Shown: positions 35,572 to 45,400 of the stretch, piece by piece
Position numbering within the stretch: the first letter of the stretch is position 1
How the letters are laid out: each line of letters starts with the position of its first letter
Assembly: GCF_900129575.1 (NCBI RefSeq)
Contig: NZ_FQWE01000002.1
Span: 428,777 to 492,776, forward strand
DNA from: Flavobacterium segetis
GTDB taxonomy: Bacteria; Bacteroidota; Bacteroidia; Flavobacteriales; Flavobacteriaceae
DNA length: 64,000 nt
Direction: 5' to 3'
Notes under the pieces: generated by a model
The model's input: the letters and a program-made list of their open reading frames with translations, nothing else
The model's database searches: none
What the model was told of the DNA's origin: nothing
Position numbers and translations under genes: made by a program

Positions 35572-36933
35572 ATGTCTAAAGTAAAAACAACTTTTTTTTG
35601 TCAAAATTGTGGCGCACAATACGCCAAGTGGCAAGGACAATGTAACTCCTGCAAAGAATGGAATACCATTGCTGAAGAAATTATTCAAAAACAAGAAAAA
35701 ACCGCTTGGAAAAGCGAAACTACTTCAAGCAATAAGGCTCCAAAACCACTGCGAATTGACGAAATTGATTCTACTCAAGAGATCAGAATGGACACAACTG
35801 ATGCAGAGTTGAATAGAGTTTTAGGCGGCGGAATCGTACCCGGTTCTCTAATACTTCTTGGCGGTGAGCCTGGAATTGGTAAAAGTACACTTTTACTTCA
35901 AATCTCACTAAAACTACCCTACAAAACCCTTTATGTTTCAGGCGAAGAAAGCCAGAAACAAATAAAAATGCGTGCAGAAAGAATTACACCTAGTAGTGAC
36001 AATTGCTATATTCTAACCGAAACGAAAACCCAAAATATATTTAAGCAAATTGAAGCTATTGAACCCGAGATTGTAATCATTGATTCCATTCAAACCCTTC
36101 ATACGGATTATATAGAATCTACTGCGGGAAGTATTTCTCAAATTAGAGAAACAACCGCTGAGTTGATCAAATTTGCTAAAGAAACAAATATTCCGGTGAT
36201 ACTAATTGGCCACATCACCAAGGACGGAAATATTGCCGGTCCAAAAATTTTAGAACACATGGTTGATACCGTTCTACAATTTGAAGGCGATCGAAATCAT
36301 GTATACAGAATTTTGCGCTCGTTAAAAAACCGTTTTGGCTCCACGGCCGAAATAGGAATTTATGAAATGTTAGGAAGCGGTTTACGCGAAGTTTCTAATC
36401 CTTCAGAAATTTTAATTTCCCATAAAGACGAGGAATTATCAGGAACGGCAATTGCGTCAACCTTGGAAGGCATGCGACCACTAATGATTGAAATTCAAGC
36501 CCTAGTGAGTACAGCAGTTTACGGAACACCACAGCGCAGCACAACAGGTTATAATGCTAAAAGATTAAATATGATTTTAGCGGTTCTAGAAAAACGAGCA
36601 GGCTTTAGGCTTGGCGCCAAAGATGTTTTCCTGAACGTAACCGGAGGAATTTCAGTTGATGATCCTGCTATTGATTTAGCCGTTGTTGCAGCTATTTTAT
36701 CCTCTAATGAAGATATTGCAGTCAATAAAGATTTTTGCTTTGCGGGCGAAGTTGGACTTTCGGGCGAAATCCGACCTGTAAACCGTGTCGATCAGCGCAT
36801 TCAAGAAGCAGAGAAACTTGGATTTTCGACCATTTTTGTATCAAAATATAACAAAATTGCCATTAAAAATAGTGGAATAAATATTAGATTGGTGGCTAAA
36901 ATCGAGGATGTTGCAGGGGAATTGTTTGGGTAA
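35572..36933 (+). CDS. radA: DNA repair/recombination protein RadA
   Basis: RadA is a RecA-like ATPase that promotes branch migration of recombination intermediates. The 453-residue protein has a four-Cys zinc finger (Cys10, Cys13, Cys24, Cys27), the Walker A motif GGEPGIGKST (Lys104), the RadA-specific LKNRFGS motif and the C-terminal Lon-protease-like domain (NVTGGISVDDPAIDLAVVAAILSS, FAGEVGLSGEIRPV). It lies 80 bases downstream of panD on the same strand. Many flavobacteria have a lipid-flippase-like gene between panD and radA, and that gene is absent here. Confidence 0.98.
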   Translation: MSKVKTTFFCQNCGAQYAKWQGQCNSCKEWNTIAEEIIQKQEKTAWKSETTSSNKAPKPLRIDEIDSTQEIRMDTTDAELNRVLGGGIVPGSLILLGGEPGIGKSTLLLQISLKLPYKTLYVSGEESQKQIKMRAERITPSSDNCYILTETKTQNIFKQIEAIEPEIVIIDSIQTLHTDYIESTAGSISQIRETTAELIKFAKETNIPVILIGHITKDGNIAGPKILEHMVDTVLQFEGDRNHVYRILRSLKNRFGSTAEIGIYEMLGSGLREVSNPSEILISHKDEELSGTAIASTLEGMRPLMIEIQALVSTAVYGTPQRSTTGYNAKRLNMILAVLEKRAGFRLGAKDVFLNVTGGISVDDPAIDLAVVAAILSSNEDIAVNKDFCFAGEVGLSGEIRPVNRVDQRIQEAEKLGFSTIFVSKYNKIAIKNSGINIRLVAKIEDVAGELFG

Positions 36934-37208
36934 AAAAATTTCTTCTATAATTTCATAAAATGTAATTGTTGTTTGTAATTTAAATTGTGTTGCATATTAT
37001 TTATGCGTACCATTTTACATCAAAAATCATAGACACATTCTTATAATTCAAAACTTTCGGGAATGACTATCGATTTCAAGTTTTATAAATGTACGTTTTC
37101 ACTTAGATATTAAGCTGACGTTAAAACTAGATTATTGCTATAATAAAAATAATGCTTTGCATTTATTTCCTTATCTTGAAAAACTAATTCGACAAAATAA
37201 ACGTTTGC

Positions 37209-39176
37209 ATGGTAATGAAAACCACAAAACAAAAAAGCATACTGTTTTTAAAAATTCTCATCGTCTTTTTTATAGTAATTATAACATCGCTTTATTTCTT
37301 GAGAGATACTATTTTAAATGAGGCTATTGCGAATTTAAAATCCAAAATGGAACTCGACTACAATAGCAATTTTACAGTCAAAAAGGCAAATTTTGAAGGC
37401 TTTACTGATTTAAGTTTAACCGAAATTACACTTACTCCAAGAAATGCAGATACTTTATTCAGCATACAAAAATTAAGAACTAGCATTAATATTTGGAAAT
37501 TATTGACTGGAGAAATTCAACTAGGAACACTTGAAGTTCAGAATGGATTTGTCCAACTCGTGAAAAAAGGAAACGTGAAAAACTTTGCTGCTTTCCTTAA
37601 AAAAGACAATCAAGAATCAATTAAGAGTAGTAAAAAAGATTATGCTGAAATCGCGTATCGTATTATTTCAAAAGTGCTAAATCTTGTTCCTACAGATATG
37701 AAGGTGGAAAATTTAGTTTTTAAATTGGACGACAATGCTAAAAGAGCAACCATTAAAATTGATAAACTGATACTTCAGAACAAAAATTTAGAAACTTCCT
37801 TACATATAAAAACCAATTCTTTTTCACAACGGTGGAAAATCAAAGGATATGCTGATCCAAGAGGTAAAAGAGCTGATATTCGATTTTTCAATCTTGATAC
37901 TGGCGCCATCAAAGTTCCCTATTTAGATGAGCGTTACAATCTCATTTCCAGCTTTGACTCCATTCGTTTAAAAATTGAGAATATAAACAAAAGTGGTAAC
38001 GAATTGCACATTGATGGATTTACTTCAATTGCCAATTTAAAAATAAATCACCCCAGAATTTCCCGAAAAGACGTTATTGTTAAAAATGCAAGATTTGATT
38101 ATCGTTTTTTATTGGGCGCTGATTTCATTTCAATTGATAGTAGCTCGACGGTACAACTCAATAAAATTAAACTTCATCCTTACTTGGCATACGAAACCAT
38201 AGAAGACACGGTTTATAAACTTAAAATAGCGCTTCCAAAAACCAAAGCTCAAGATTTTATCACTTCACTTCCGGACGGACTATTCACAAATTTTCAGGGC
38301 ATGGAAGCTGATGGAGCTTTTAATTATTCATTGAATTTTCAATACAATATCAACAAACCAAAAGAATTAGTTTTTGACAGCAAACTCAAAAAAGAGAACT
38401 TGAAAATAACAAAATACGGTACAGCCAATCTAAACAAACTCAATAGTGAGTTTATTTACCGTGCCATAATCAAAGATGTGCTGCAACGCCCTATTTTAGT
38501 TGGCACAACCAATCCAAATTTCACTCCATTAGACCAGATCTCACCTTACTTACAAAAAAGTGTTTTAACCACTGAAGATCCTTCCTTTTTCAATCATCGT
38601 GGTTTTATCAATGAAGCGTTCAAACAATCTATTATAAAAAATATAAAAACTAAGAAATTCGCGCGCGGTGCGAGTACGATCAGTATGCAACTAGTCAAAA
38701 ATGTGTTTTTGACACGCGAGAAAACGTTATCCCGAAAACTAGAGGAAATACTGCTCGTATACATTTTAGAAAACAACCGAATAGCAAGCAAAGAAAGAAT
38801 GCTGGAGATCTATTTTAATGTCATTGAATGGGGTCCAAATATTTATGGAATTGGCGAAGCGAGTCGATTTTATTTCGATAAAAATCCATCTGATCTGGAT
38901 TTAAAAGAGTGTTTATTCCTTGCCCGAATTATTCCAAGTCCTAAAAAATTCATGTATCAATTTAATGATGAGGGATTACTAAGAGAATTTGCTGTTAAAC
39001 AAGAATCTTTTTTAACTAACATTATGACTCGTAGGGGTCTTTTAAGTCTTGAAGATACTATCTACAAACAACAAACCTTGAACATAACTGGCGCGGCTAA
39101 ATCCTATTTGAGATTAAAAGTGAAGGATTCTACGGCAATTGATTCGATACCGACATTTGATGAATTCTCGCTTTAA
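37209..39176 (+). CDS. AsmA-like domain fused to a GT51 peptidoglycan glycosyltransferase
   Basis: A 655-residue protein with one N-terminal TM helix (about 12-31). Residues about 45-420 are beta-rich and AsmA-like (LSLTEITLTPRNADTLFSIQKLRTSINIWKLLTGEIQLGTLEVQNG). Residues about 430-610 are the glycosyltransferase-51 domain. Its motifs are TEDPSFFNHRGF (Glu456, the catalytic acid/base position), RGASTISMQLVKN, RKLEEILL, KERMLEIYFNVIEWGPNIYGIGEAS and LARIIPSPKKF. No transpeptidase (penicillin-binding) domain follows, so it would polymerise but not cross-link glycan strands, acting at the outer face of the inner membrane. It is not operonic with radA (275-base gap). Confidence 0.88.
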   Translation: MVMKTTKQKSILFLKILIVFFIVIITSLYFLRDTILNEAIANLKSKMELDYNSNFTVKKANFEGFTDLSLTEITLTPRNADTLFSIQKLRTSINIWKLLTGEIQLGTLEVQNGFVQLVKKGNVKNFAAFLKKDNQESIKSSKKDYAEIAYRIISKVLNLVPTDMKVENLVFKLDDNAKRATIKIDKLILQNKNLETSLHIKTNSFSQRWKIKGYADPRGKRADIRFFNLDTGAIKVPYLDERYNLISSFDSIRLKIENINKSGNELHIDGFTSIANLKINHPRISRKDVIVKNARFDYRFLLGADFISIDSSSTVQLNKIKLHPYLAYETIEDTVYKLKIALPKTKAQDFITSLPDGLFTNFQGMEADGAFNYSLNFQYNINKPKELVFDSKLKKENLKITKYGTANLNKLNSEFIYRAIIKDVLQRPILVGTTNPNFTPLDQISPYLQKSVLTTEDPSFFNHRGFINEAFKQSIIKNIKTKKFARGASTISMQLVKNVFLTREKTLSRKLEEILLVYILENNRIASKERMLEIYFNVIEWGPNIYGIGEASRFYFDKNPSDLDLKECLFLARIIPSPKKFMYQFNDEGLLREFAVKQESFLTNIMTRRGLLSLEDTIYKQQTLNITGAAKSYLRLKVKDSTAIDSIPTFDEFSL

Positions 39177-39463
39177 AATAGGTTTAAAAATTCTATTATT
39201 TATAAGTTGCTGCTGATCTGCGAAAATTCTTTTTTTTAAGTGTAAAAGATCTGTGGAAATTTAATGACATCAACGTAAGATTCACAAACATATCCGTAAA
39301 GTTTTAAACTTTGCAGGACTTGTCAGTTACGAAATGAGAGGTGCAAGATACTAAAGACGAGGTATTAAGTGCAAAATATGAGGGATAAGGGATAGAATAC
39401 TAGTCACTAATTTCCAATCTCCAGTCACGAGTTACGAATCACGAGTTTTTACTGCTCCAGATT
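39177..39463. other. Intergenic stretch with low-complexity repeats, left edge of the accessory region
   Basis: No gene is supported. A palindrome AAAGTTTTAAACTTT near 39299-39313, just after the GT51 gene, could end transcription. It is followed by short strings such as CACGAGTTACGAATCACGAG that recur at 39783-39803 and resemble strings near 40450 and 46290. Confidence 0.55.
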
Positions 39464-39725
39464 TGTCATTCTGACGAAGGAAGAATCTCAGTTTGTTGCT
39501 CTACGCCGTTGAGCTTGCTTCGCCTTTTTCAGATCAACCCTCAAGTCCTACTGGATCGGAATGATATCGATAGCAACTTATTTGAGTAGTACTTTTATCG
39601 TAAGTAACATCAGTTTAAAACTGAAAACACATTCTCAGCGTTGGAAATTTTGCGGAGCACGGTTCTAAAACTAAATTGCATAATCATCAATGTTAGTGGG
39701 CACGGATTGCATATCCGCTAGCGGG
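39464..39725 (+). repeat. Dispersed ~260-bp repeat, copy 1, ending in a REP-like palindrome
   Basis: Starts TGTCATTCTGACGAAGGAAG, then AATCTCAGTTTGTTGCTC, and ends with GTGGGCACGGATTGCATATCC and CTAGCGGG (palindrome 39698-39725, with two bases lost relative to other copies). Two better-conserved copies lie at 46355-46620 and 46812-47077, all in the same orientation. This copy is the most diverged. Confidence 0.85.
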
Positions 39726-39804
39726 TCCAAAGCGCAAAACATGAGGTATCAGCGACAAAATACTAATCACTAATTCCCAGTCACGAATCACGAATCACGA
39801 GCTT

Positions 39805-40305
39805 TTACTTTACAACGTGTAACTTTAAATCATCTAATGAAATAATGCCCAACGCTTTTTCATTGGTTGCTTTTAAAATTACAGGTGGAGCAACGCCAGC
39901 TTTTAAAGCTTCTTTCCATCGGTTAGCACACAAACACCAAACATCGCCTGATTTTAATCCTGGAAAATTATATTCTAAATTGGGCGTAACTAAATCATTG
40001 CCTTTTGATTTAGAATAGTTTAAAAATTCAGTCGTTAATACCGCTGCAACAACGTGAATTCCTGTATCAGCATCACCAGTGGAACAAAAACCATCTCTAT
40101 AAAATCCTGTTATAGGTTCTAAACTTGCCATTTCTAAAGCTGTTCCAAGTACATTTTTTTCTTGCTTTCTCATCTTGTTTTTATTTAATGTAGATATAGT
40201 AGTTTCTTTAGTAATTAAACAATTTTTTTGCACTTCTTCATTTTGTCCCAATGTTATAGTTAACACAAATAAAAAGAATAAGATTTCTTTTTTCATAATC
40301 TTCAT
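39805..40305 (-). CDS. DUF2237-family protein with an unusual N-terminal leader
   Basis: The C-terminal 120 residues match DUF2237: NVLGTALEMASLEPITGFYRDGFCSTGDADTGIHVVAAVLTTEFL, then SGDVWCLCANRWKEALKAGVAPPVILKATNEKAL. Family members are normally about 120 residues and cytosolic. Here the frame from ATG 40305 adds 44 residues beginning MKIMKKEILFFLFVLTITLG, a signal-peptide-like leader. An internal ATG at 40173 (MRKQEKNVLG) would give the standard short form. Which start is used is unclear. Function of the family is unknown. It sits alone, left of the REP array. Confidence 0.82.
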   Translation of the reverse strand: MKIMKKEILFFLFVLTITLGQNEEVQKNCLITKETTISTLNKNKMRKQEKNVLGTALEMASLEPITGFYRDGFCSTGDADTGIHVVAAVLTTEFLNYSKSKGNDLVTPNLEYNFPGLKSGDVWCLCANRWKEALKAGVAPPVILKATNEKALGIISLDDLKLHVVK

Positions 40306-40477
40306 TTCTAAAAATTTTGCGCTTTGATCATTTATTTTCTATTTTCAAAATGTAAATATGAAAAGAAATTCTGGTAGATCAATAATCGTCATCTGATAAT
40401 GCAAAGTTATTACCAAAGTTATTGAAACAAAACTGCTTTATCGAGGTCACCAATCAGCAATCTCCAATCAAAATTCT

Positions 40478-41180
40478 CCGATAGCGCGGATTTGTAATCC
40501 GTGCCCACTTACTTTCAGAACAACTCTAATAAAATAATCCGATAGCGCGGATTTGTAATCCGTGCCCACTTACTTTGAGAACAACTCTAATAAAACAACC
40601 TCAATTTCATGCTCTAACCCGATAGCGCGGATTTGTAATCCGTGCCCACTTACTTTGAGAACAACTCTAATAAAATAATCCGATAGCGCGGATTTGTAAT
40701 CCGTGCCCACTTACTTTGAGAACAACTCTAATAAAATAACCTCAATTCCCGATAGCGCGGATTTGTAATCCGTGCCCACTTACTTTGCGAACAACTCTAA
40801 TAAAACAACCTCAATTTCATGCTCTAATCCCGATAGCGCGGATTTGTAATCCGTGCCCACTTACTTTGCGAACAACTCTAATAAAACAATCCGATAGCGC
40901 GGATTTGTAATCCGTGCCCACTTACTTTCAAAACAACTCTAATAAAATAACCTCAATTTCATGCTCTAATCCCGATAGCGCGGATTTGTAATCCGTGCCC
41001 ACTTACTTTGCGAACAACTCTAATAAAATAATCCGATAGCGCGAATTTGTAATCCGTGCCCACTTACTTTCAAAACAACTCTAATAAAATAACCTCAATC
41101 CGATAGCGCGGATTTGTAATCCGTGCCCACTTACTTTCAAAACAACTCCGATAGCGCGGATTTGTAATCCGTGCCCACTT
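40478..41180 (-). repeat. Array of 11 REP-like palindromes with spacers copied from the 3' end of the RAYT gene
   Basis: Eleven near-identical palindromes start (plus-strand CCGATAGCG) at 40478, 40539, 40619, 40680, 40749, 40830, 40891, 40972, 41033, 41100 and 41148. Steps are 61, 80, 61, 69, 81, 61, 81, 61, 67 and 48 bases. Read on the minus strand, each unit is the tail of the transposase gene, then AAGTAA, then GTGG and a hairpin with stem CGGATT/AATCCG. Long units contain all of LEHEIEVVLLELF(S/A)K plus the stop. Short units keep only the last 9 or so codons. The eleventh palindrome is joined to the intact gene. Copies vary mainly at the two bases before AAG (in Ser/Ala codon variants). 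Confidence 0.93.
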
Positions 41181-41739
41181 ACTTTGAGAACAACTCTAAT
41201 AAAACAACCTCAATTTCATGTTCTAAACCCGCATAATTTCGGGCAGAACTGAAGTAGTAATCTTCAGGCAAAGTGACCCATTTATCTTTTACAGGATTGT
41301 CATGAATATAGGTTATTTTCTCCTTTATAAATGAATTACTATATATGTGTATAGCGTGATACCCATCCTGCCACACTTTAAACTGTTGCTCTCTTTTTAA
41401 ATGTTCGCACGCTTTACTGAAATGGTCCAATAACCATTCTCTTCTACTTTCTGGCTCTTCTATTATGGTTTTTATAATTTTCTTGGAAGTAAATTTTTTA
41501 AAATCCCGAATCACATCAGATAATATAAAACCATTGACCGCCTTACAAAGCAGATGTAAATGACTACTCATTATAACGTAGGCATAAATTTCTAAACCTT
41601 TATGCTCTTGGCAATGACGCAGAGCATTTGTCAAAATATATTTCTGATTTAGTCGCGTAAAAATGTCTACCCAACCTACCGTAGTTATCGTGATAAAATA
41701 GGCTTCTTCTGTAGTATTGGCTTTGTATTTTGTGGACAT
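41179..41739 (-). CDS. REP-associated tyrosine transposase (RAYT, Y1/HUH family)
   Basis: A 186-residue HUH single-strand transposase related to IS200/IS605 TnpA. It carries the metal-binding H-hydrophobic-H motif SSHLHLL (His60, His62) and the catalytic Tyr144 in KITYIHDNPVKDKWV, together with RAYT signatures: EEAYFITITTVGWVDIF, VWQDGYHAIHI and PEDYYFSSARNYAG. RAYTs bind and cleave REP hairpins next to a conserved GT(A/G)G tetranucleotide. The stop codon TAA is followed at once by GTGG and a REP hairpin, and the gene is flanked by REPs in opposite orientation, so it is the likely cognate enzyme of the palindromes nearby. It looks intact. ATG start at 41739. Confidence 0.94.
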   Translation of the reverse strand: MSTKYKANTTEEAYFITITTVGWVDIFTRLNQKYILTNALRHCQEHKGLEIYAYVIMSSHLHLLCKAVNGFILSDVIRDFKKFTSKKIIKTIIEEPESRREWLLDHFSKACEHLKREQQFKVWQDGYHAIHIYSNSFIKEKITYIHDNPVKDKWVTLPEDYYFSSARNYAGLEHEIEVVLLELFSK

Positions 41740-41793
41740 AATACATGATTTATTAGAAATAATTTAGGCGGTAAGTTTTGGTTTTATGGGATT

Positions 41794-41976
41794 GGGCACG
41801 GATTGCAAATCCGCGCTAGCGGGAATACTTGAAGCGGTTAAAGTTGTTTTTTTGTGATGGGCACGGATTGAAAATCCGCGCTAGCGGGTTGGGATTGGGC
41901 ACGGATTGCAAATTCGCGCTATCAGATGAGTTGTTTTTATATGATTGGGCACGGATTGCAAATCCGCGCTATCGGG
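41794..41976 (+). repeat. Four REP-like palindromes upstream of the RAYT gene, inverted relative to the array
   Basis: Copies at 41794-41823, 41859-41888, 41897-41925 and 41947-41976 read GGGCACGGATT, a three-base loop (GCA, GAA in the second copy), AATCCGCGC and TAGCGGG on the plus strand. This is opposite to the array downstream of the gene. They lack the gene-tail spacer and are spaced 38-65 bases apart. The third has a stem mutation (AATTCG). Confidence 0.9.
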
Positions 41977-42004
41977 TTTGAACAGTTAAAACAATTCTCA
42001 GTTG

Positions 42005-42262
42005 TTACCATTTTAAATTTCGTTCTTTAAATAAACTTTGTAATTCTTTAACCTTTTTGTTTTTTGGGTCGTTGACCAACTTGTATAGGAAGTATAAAGG
42101 GATTAAAGTTAGGATTCCCCAACTATTTTTAACAACACTGTAAAATATAACTCCTACTAATAATCCAATTAAAAAAGCATTTGTAAATGAAAAAGACTTC
42201 ATTTTTTTTGCTTCATTTAATAATTCTTCGTCTGTCATTTGTATATATTCTATTTGTTCCAT
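42005..42262 (-). CDS. Small two-TM membrane protein, unknown function
   Basis: An 85-residue protein from ATG 42262. An acidic, helical N-terminus (MEQIEYIQMTDEELLNEAKK) precedes two hydrophobic segments (about 26-44 and 48-63) and a charged tail (DPKNKKVKELQSLFKERNLKW). No family recognised. It lies between the REP/RAYT locus and the type IIG enzyme, on the same strand as both. A toxin or immunity role for it would be speculation. Confidence 0.62.
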   Translation of the reverse strand: MEQIEYIQMTDEELLNEAKKMKSFSFTNAFLIGLLVGVIFYSVVKNSWGILTLIPLYFLYKLVNDPKNKKVKELQSLFKERNLKW

Positions 42263-42429
42263 TTATTTAAATCTTCTTATTTGTTCAATTTTTGAGGTGT
42301 CGGTTTTGAGATTTCTACTAACTAATAAATATAAGCAAGTATATATAACTTTTTTTAATTTTCAATTATTCTAAACCTTTAATATCCGAAAGCATTTTTT
42401 AATTTCCCCAACCTCAACACCCTAACTCC

Positions 42430-45400
42430 CTAACTCCCCTCAACAACCGCAATTTCCTCCGCACTCAAACCATATAATTCATACACCATCAAATCAATCT
42501 CTCGTTCTAAAACCGATGTATCAGCCAAAGCATCGGCTTGCTTTAGGGTTAGGATTTGGTCTACTTTTTCGATGAAAGGTTGTCGTGCGTCAAGTGTAAT
42601 ATTCGGAATTGGAATATTGTTTACATAAATAGATTTCCATCTTAAATAACCTCCCCGAATTTCGGAAGCAATTTTTTTTTGATAAAATAATACTACTCTA
42701 GAATTTAATATTCCTAGTAAATAATTATCATGCAATGGAATTGAAAAAGCTGTGTCATTTATAAATGATCCAGATTTATCAATTGTAAATTGTGAACCTA
42801 AACTTATGTCAGGGTAAATAATTTTAGGAAGTGTAAATCTATCAATATTTTTGGGACTTGCTTGCAATTCGTACCAAGCAGCGGCGCCAGCTTTTGCTTT
42901 AAGTTGTAACTCGAATTTCTTTAAGTGATTATAAATTGCAGAATAATTTTCAATATTTATACCTCGATTGGAAAAAACCAGGTATTTTTTACTTGTAGGT
43001 GTAATAAACCTTCTAATATCTCTGCCTGCAAAAAGTGGTTTTATAATATCAATACTATTTGGATTTTCTTTTATCAATAATGCTCTTGTAATTTCATCAA
43101 TTACAAAAGCTTCATTAAAACCGGTCTTAATTCCATAAAAGATATTTCCGTTTGTGTATTGTGAAAGGGAAATGCCAACATCTTTAATTTTTAATAATAA
43201 ATTTTGTTCAATGAAATTTGTTAAGGTCCAGCCTTCATCATTTAACTGTGATATATTAATTTCATTTTTATTTTGTTCAATATAACTAGCTAATCCATCA
43301 GCAAATGACAATGAGCCTATATTTGAACTATAAAACATATGTTTCGACTTATCTTTTGTTATGCTTAAAATGCAAGGATAAGTCGTCGCCTCCTCAAAAA
43401 CTTGTAAATCACCGAAATTAACAATTTCAGTAATTTGATAAGTTTTAAGAAAAGCTCTAATCTGCTTGCCATATCCAGAACGCATCCATTTATTTGGAAT
43501 AATAAAAGAGAAGTGTCCATTTTCCTTTAAATTTTTCACACCTAATTCTACAAAGTAAACAAAGAGATCAGCTGAACCATTATGAGTTTCGAAGTTTTTA
43601 ATTAGATGATTTTTAATATCAACAAATTCTTCTTGTCTAATATAAGGCGGATTCCCAATCACCACATCAAAACCCACAAAATCACCGGCATCATTCAAGA
43701 CTTCGGGAAACTCAAAGCGCCATTCAAAAGCATTTTCATAAATGGCGTTACTCTTGATTTCCTCAATATCTGTTTCTAGTTTTTTAACATCGCACGCTAG
43801 CGTGTTCACCGCTTTATTCCATGCGGTTTGCTCTTTCTTGCTGCGGTCAAAAAGGCCTACTTGCTGAGTATAATTAAAGAGTTCGCCTTTCTTTTTTTCT
43901 AAACTTAATTTCTTTGGGTCGCTAATCCCTATTTCACTTCTAAAGTTACCTTTGATATCCGCAATCAAGCGTTCCATGTCTTTTTTCTGTTCCTTGCTTT
44001 CGGCATTTCTATAGGTGTCCACGGCAAGTTTATAACTTTCAATGTTCCATTTGCTTTGCTTCAACGCTTTCTTTAAATCAGCATCTAGCCCAAAACGCGC
44101 TATTAAGGAATTCCCACATTTAATGTTAATATCAATGTTAGGTAAGGTTTCAAGCTCTCTATATGCTATATTCTTTTCTCTACTTTCTTTGTAATACGCA
44201 TTTTTCAACAGTTCAATCCACAACCTTAATCTACATATTTTGACGGAATTCGGGTTAATGTCCACACCAAACAAGCAGTTTTCTATAATGGTTTGCTTTT
44301 CGTGAAACAGGGTTTCTTGTACCCGCTGGCTTTCGGTACTTTTGGGATTATAGGTAAAAGGAACGCCATCGTCATCAGTAATAATCAACTCATCGTTTAC
44401 AATATCCATTTGGTATTCCTTTAAACGCTTGCCTTTTCTATCCAGCAAAATACCCAAATCCTGCTTGATGCTGATAATTTCATTCAATGCCGAAACCAGA
44501 AAGTGTCCGGAACCCACGGCGGGATCGCATATTTTTAAGCTGTTGATGATGTCGTTTGCTCCTTGCAAGTCGGTTATGCTATTGTACAAGTCGTTGAACG
44601 TTTCAATTGTAGAGAAGTTTTCGCCCGCTTTAGTTGGGTTAGGTGCCGATTTGAACTTTTGCACCACGGCACGCCTAATGGTTTCTTTACACATGTACAT
44701 CGTAATGAAACTGGGTGTGTAAAACGAACCGTCTTTATAACCGTTGATTTTTTCAAATATCAATCCTAGCACTGAGGCGTTAATCAAGGTTTTATTGTCC
44801 TCCTGAATTTCCTCGCTTCCTTCACTGGCAAAATCGTAGGCGTCTAAAAAATCAAAAAAGTAGTCCAAGGCATTGATTTCGCCTTTTTGTTTCTTTCCGC
44901 TGCCGTCTTTAATCACCGTTCCCGATATAAAAGGAAGCGGAATGGTATCTTCTAAACCGGCAATAAATAAGGTATCGTGTTCTAAATCGGTAGGTTCAAA
45001 AAGCGAACTGTTCAGGTACGGCACTTTGGCAAACACCTCCTTGACCCGATCGTTTCTATCTTCGGGTTTCTTGGCAAGCACCATAAAAAACAGCGCATTG
45101 AGGTTGTCATAATCGTGCAACACTTCTTTGTGCAAAAACGCATAACTCCGGTCGCCTTTGTGGTAACTGATGAGTTGTGCCTCCAAGAGTTTTATAAACA
45201 AGATGCGGTTGACCCACGTAATGCAAAGTTCTAAACCCACGGTAAAAAGGCGTTCTTCATAAGTAGCGCCATACTGTTTTGGGTTAGGAAGTCGGGATAT
45301 TTTATCCAAACTGTCCAACTGATTGATGGCATTTTCGAGTAAAGAACCGCTGTTTCGTTCACCTACTTTGGGACGCTGAATGAGTTTTTTGCCGCCTTCT

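Noticed and set aside
40478..41180. CRISPR-like array of regularly repeated palindromes
   Set aside because: Spacers are homologous to each other and to the end of the adjacent transposase gene, the period varies from 48 to 81 bases, and no cas gene is near.
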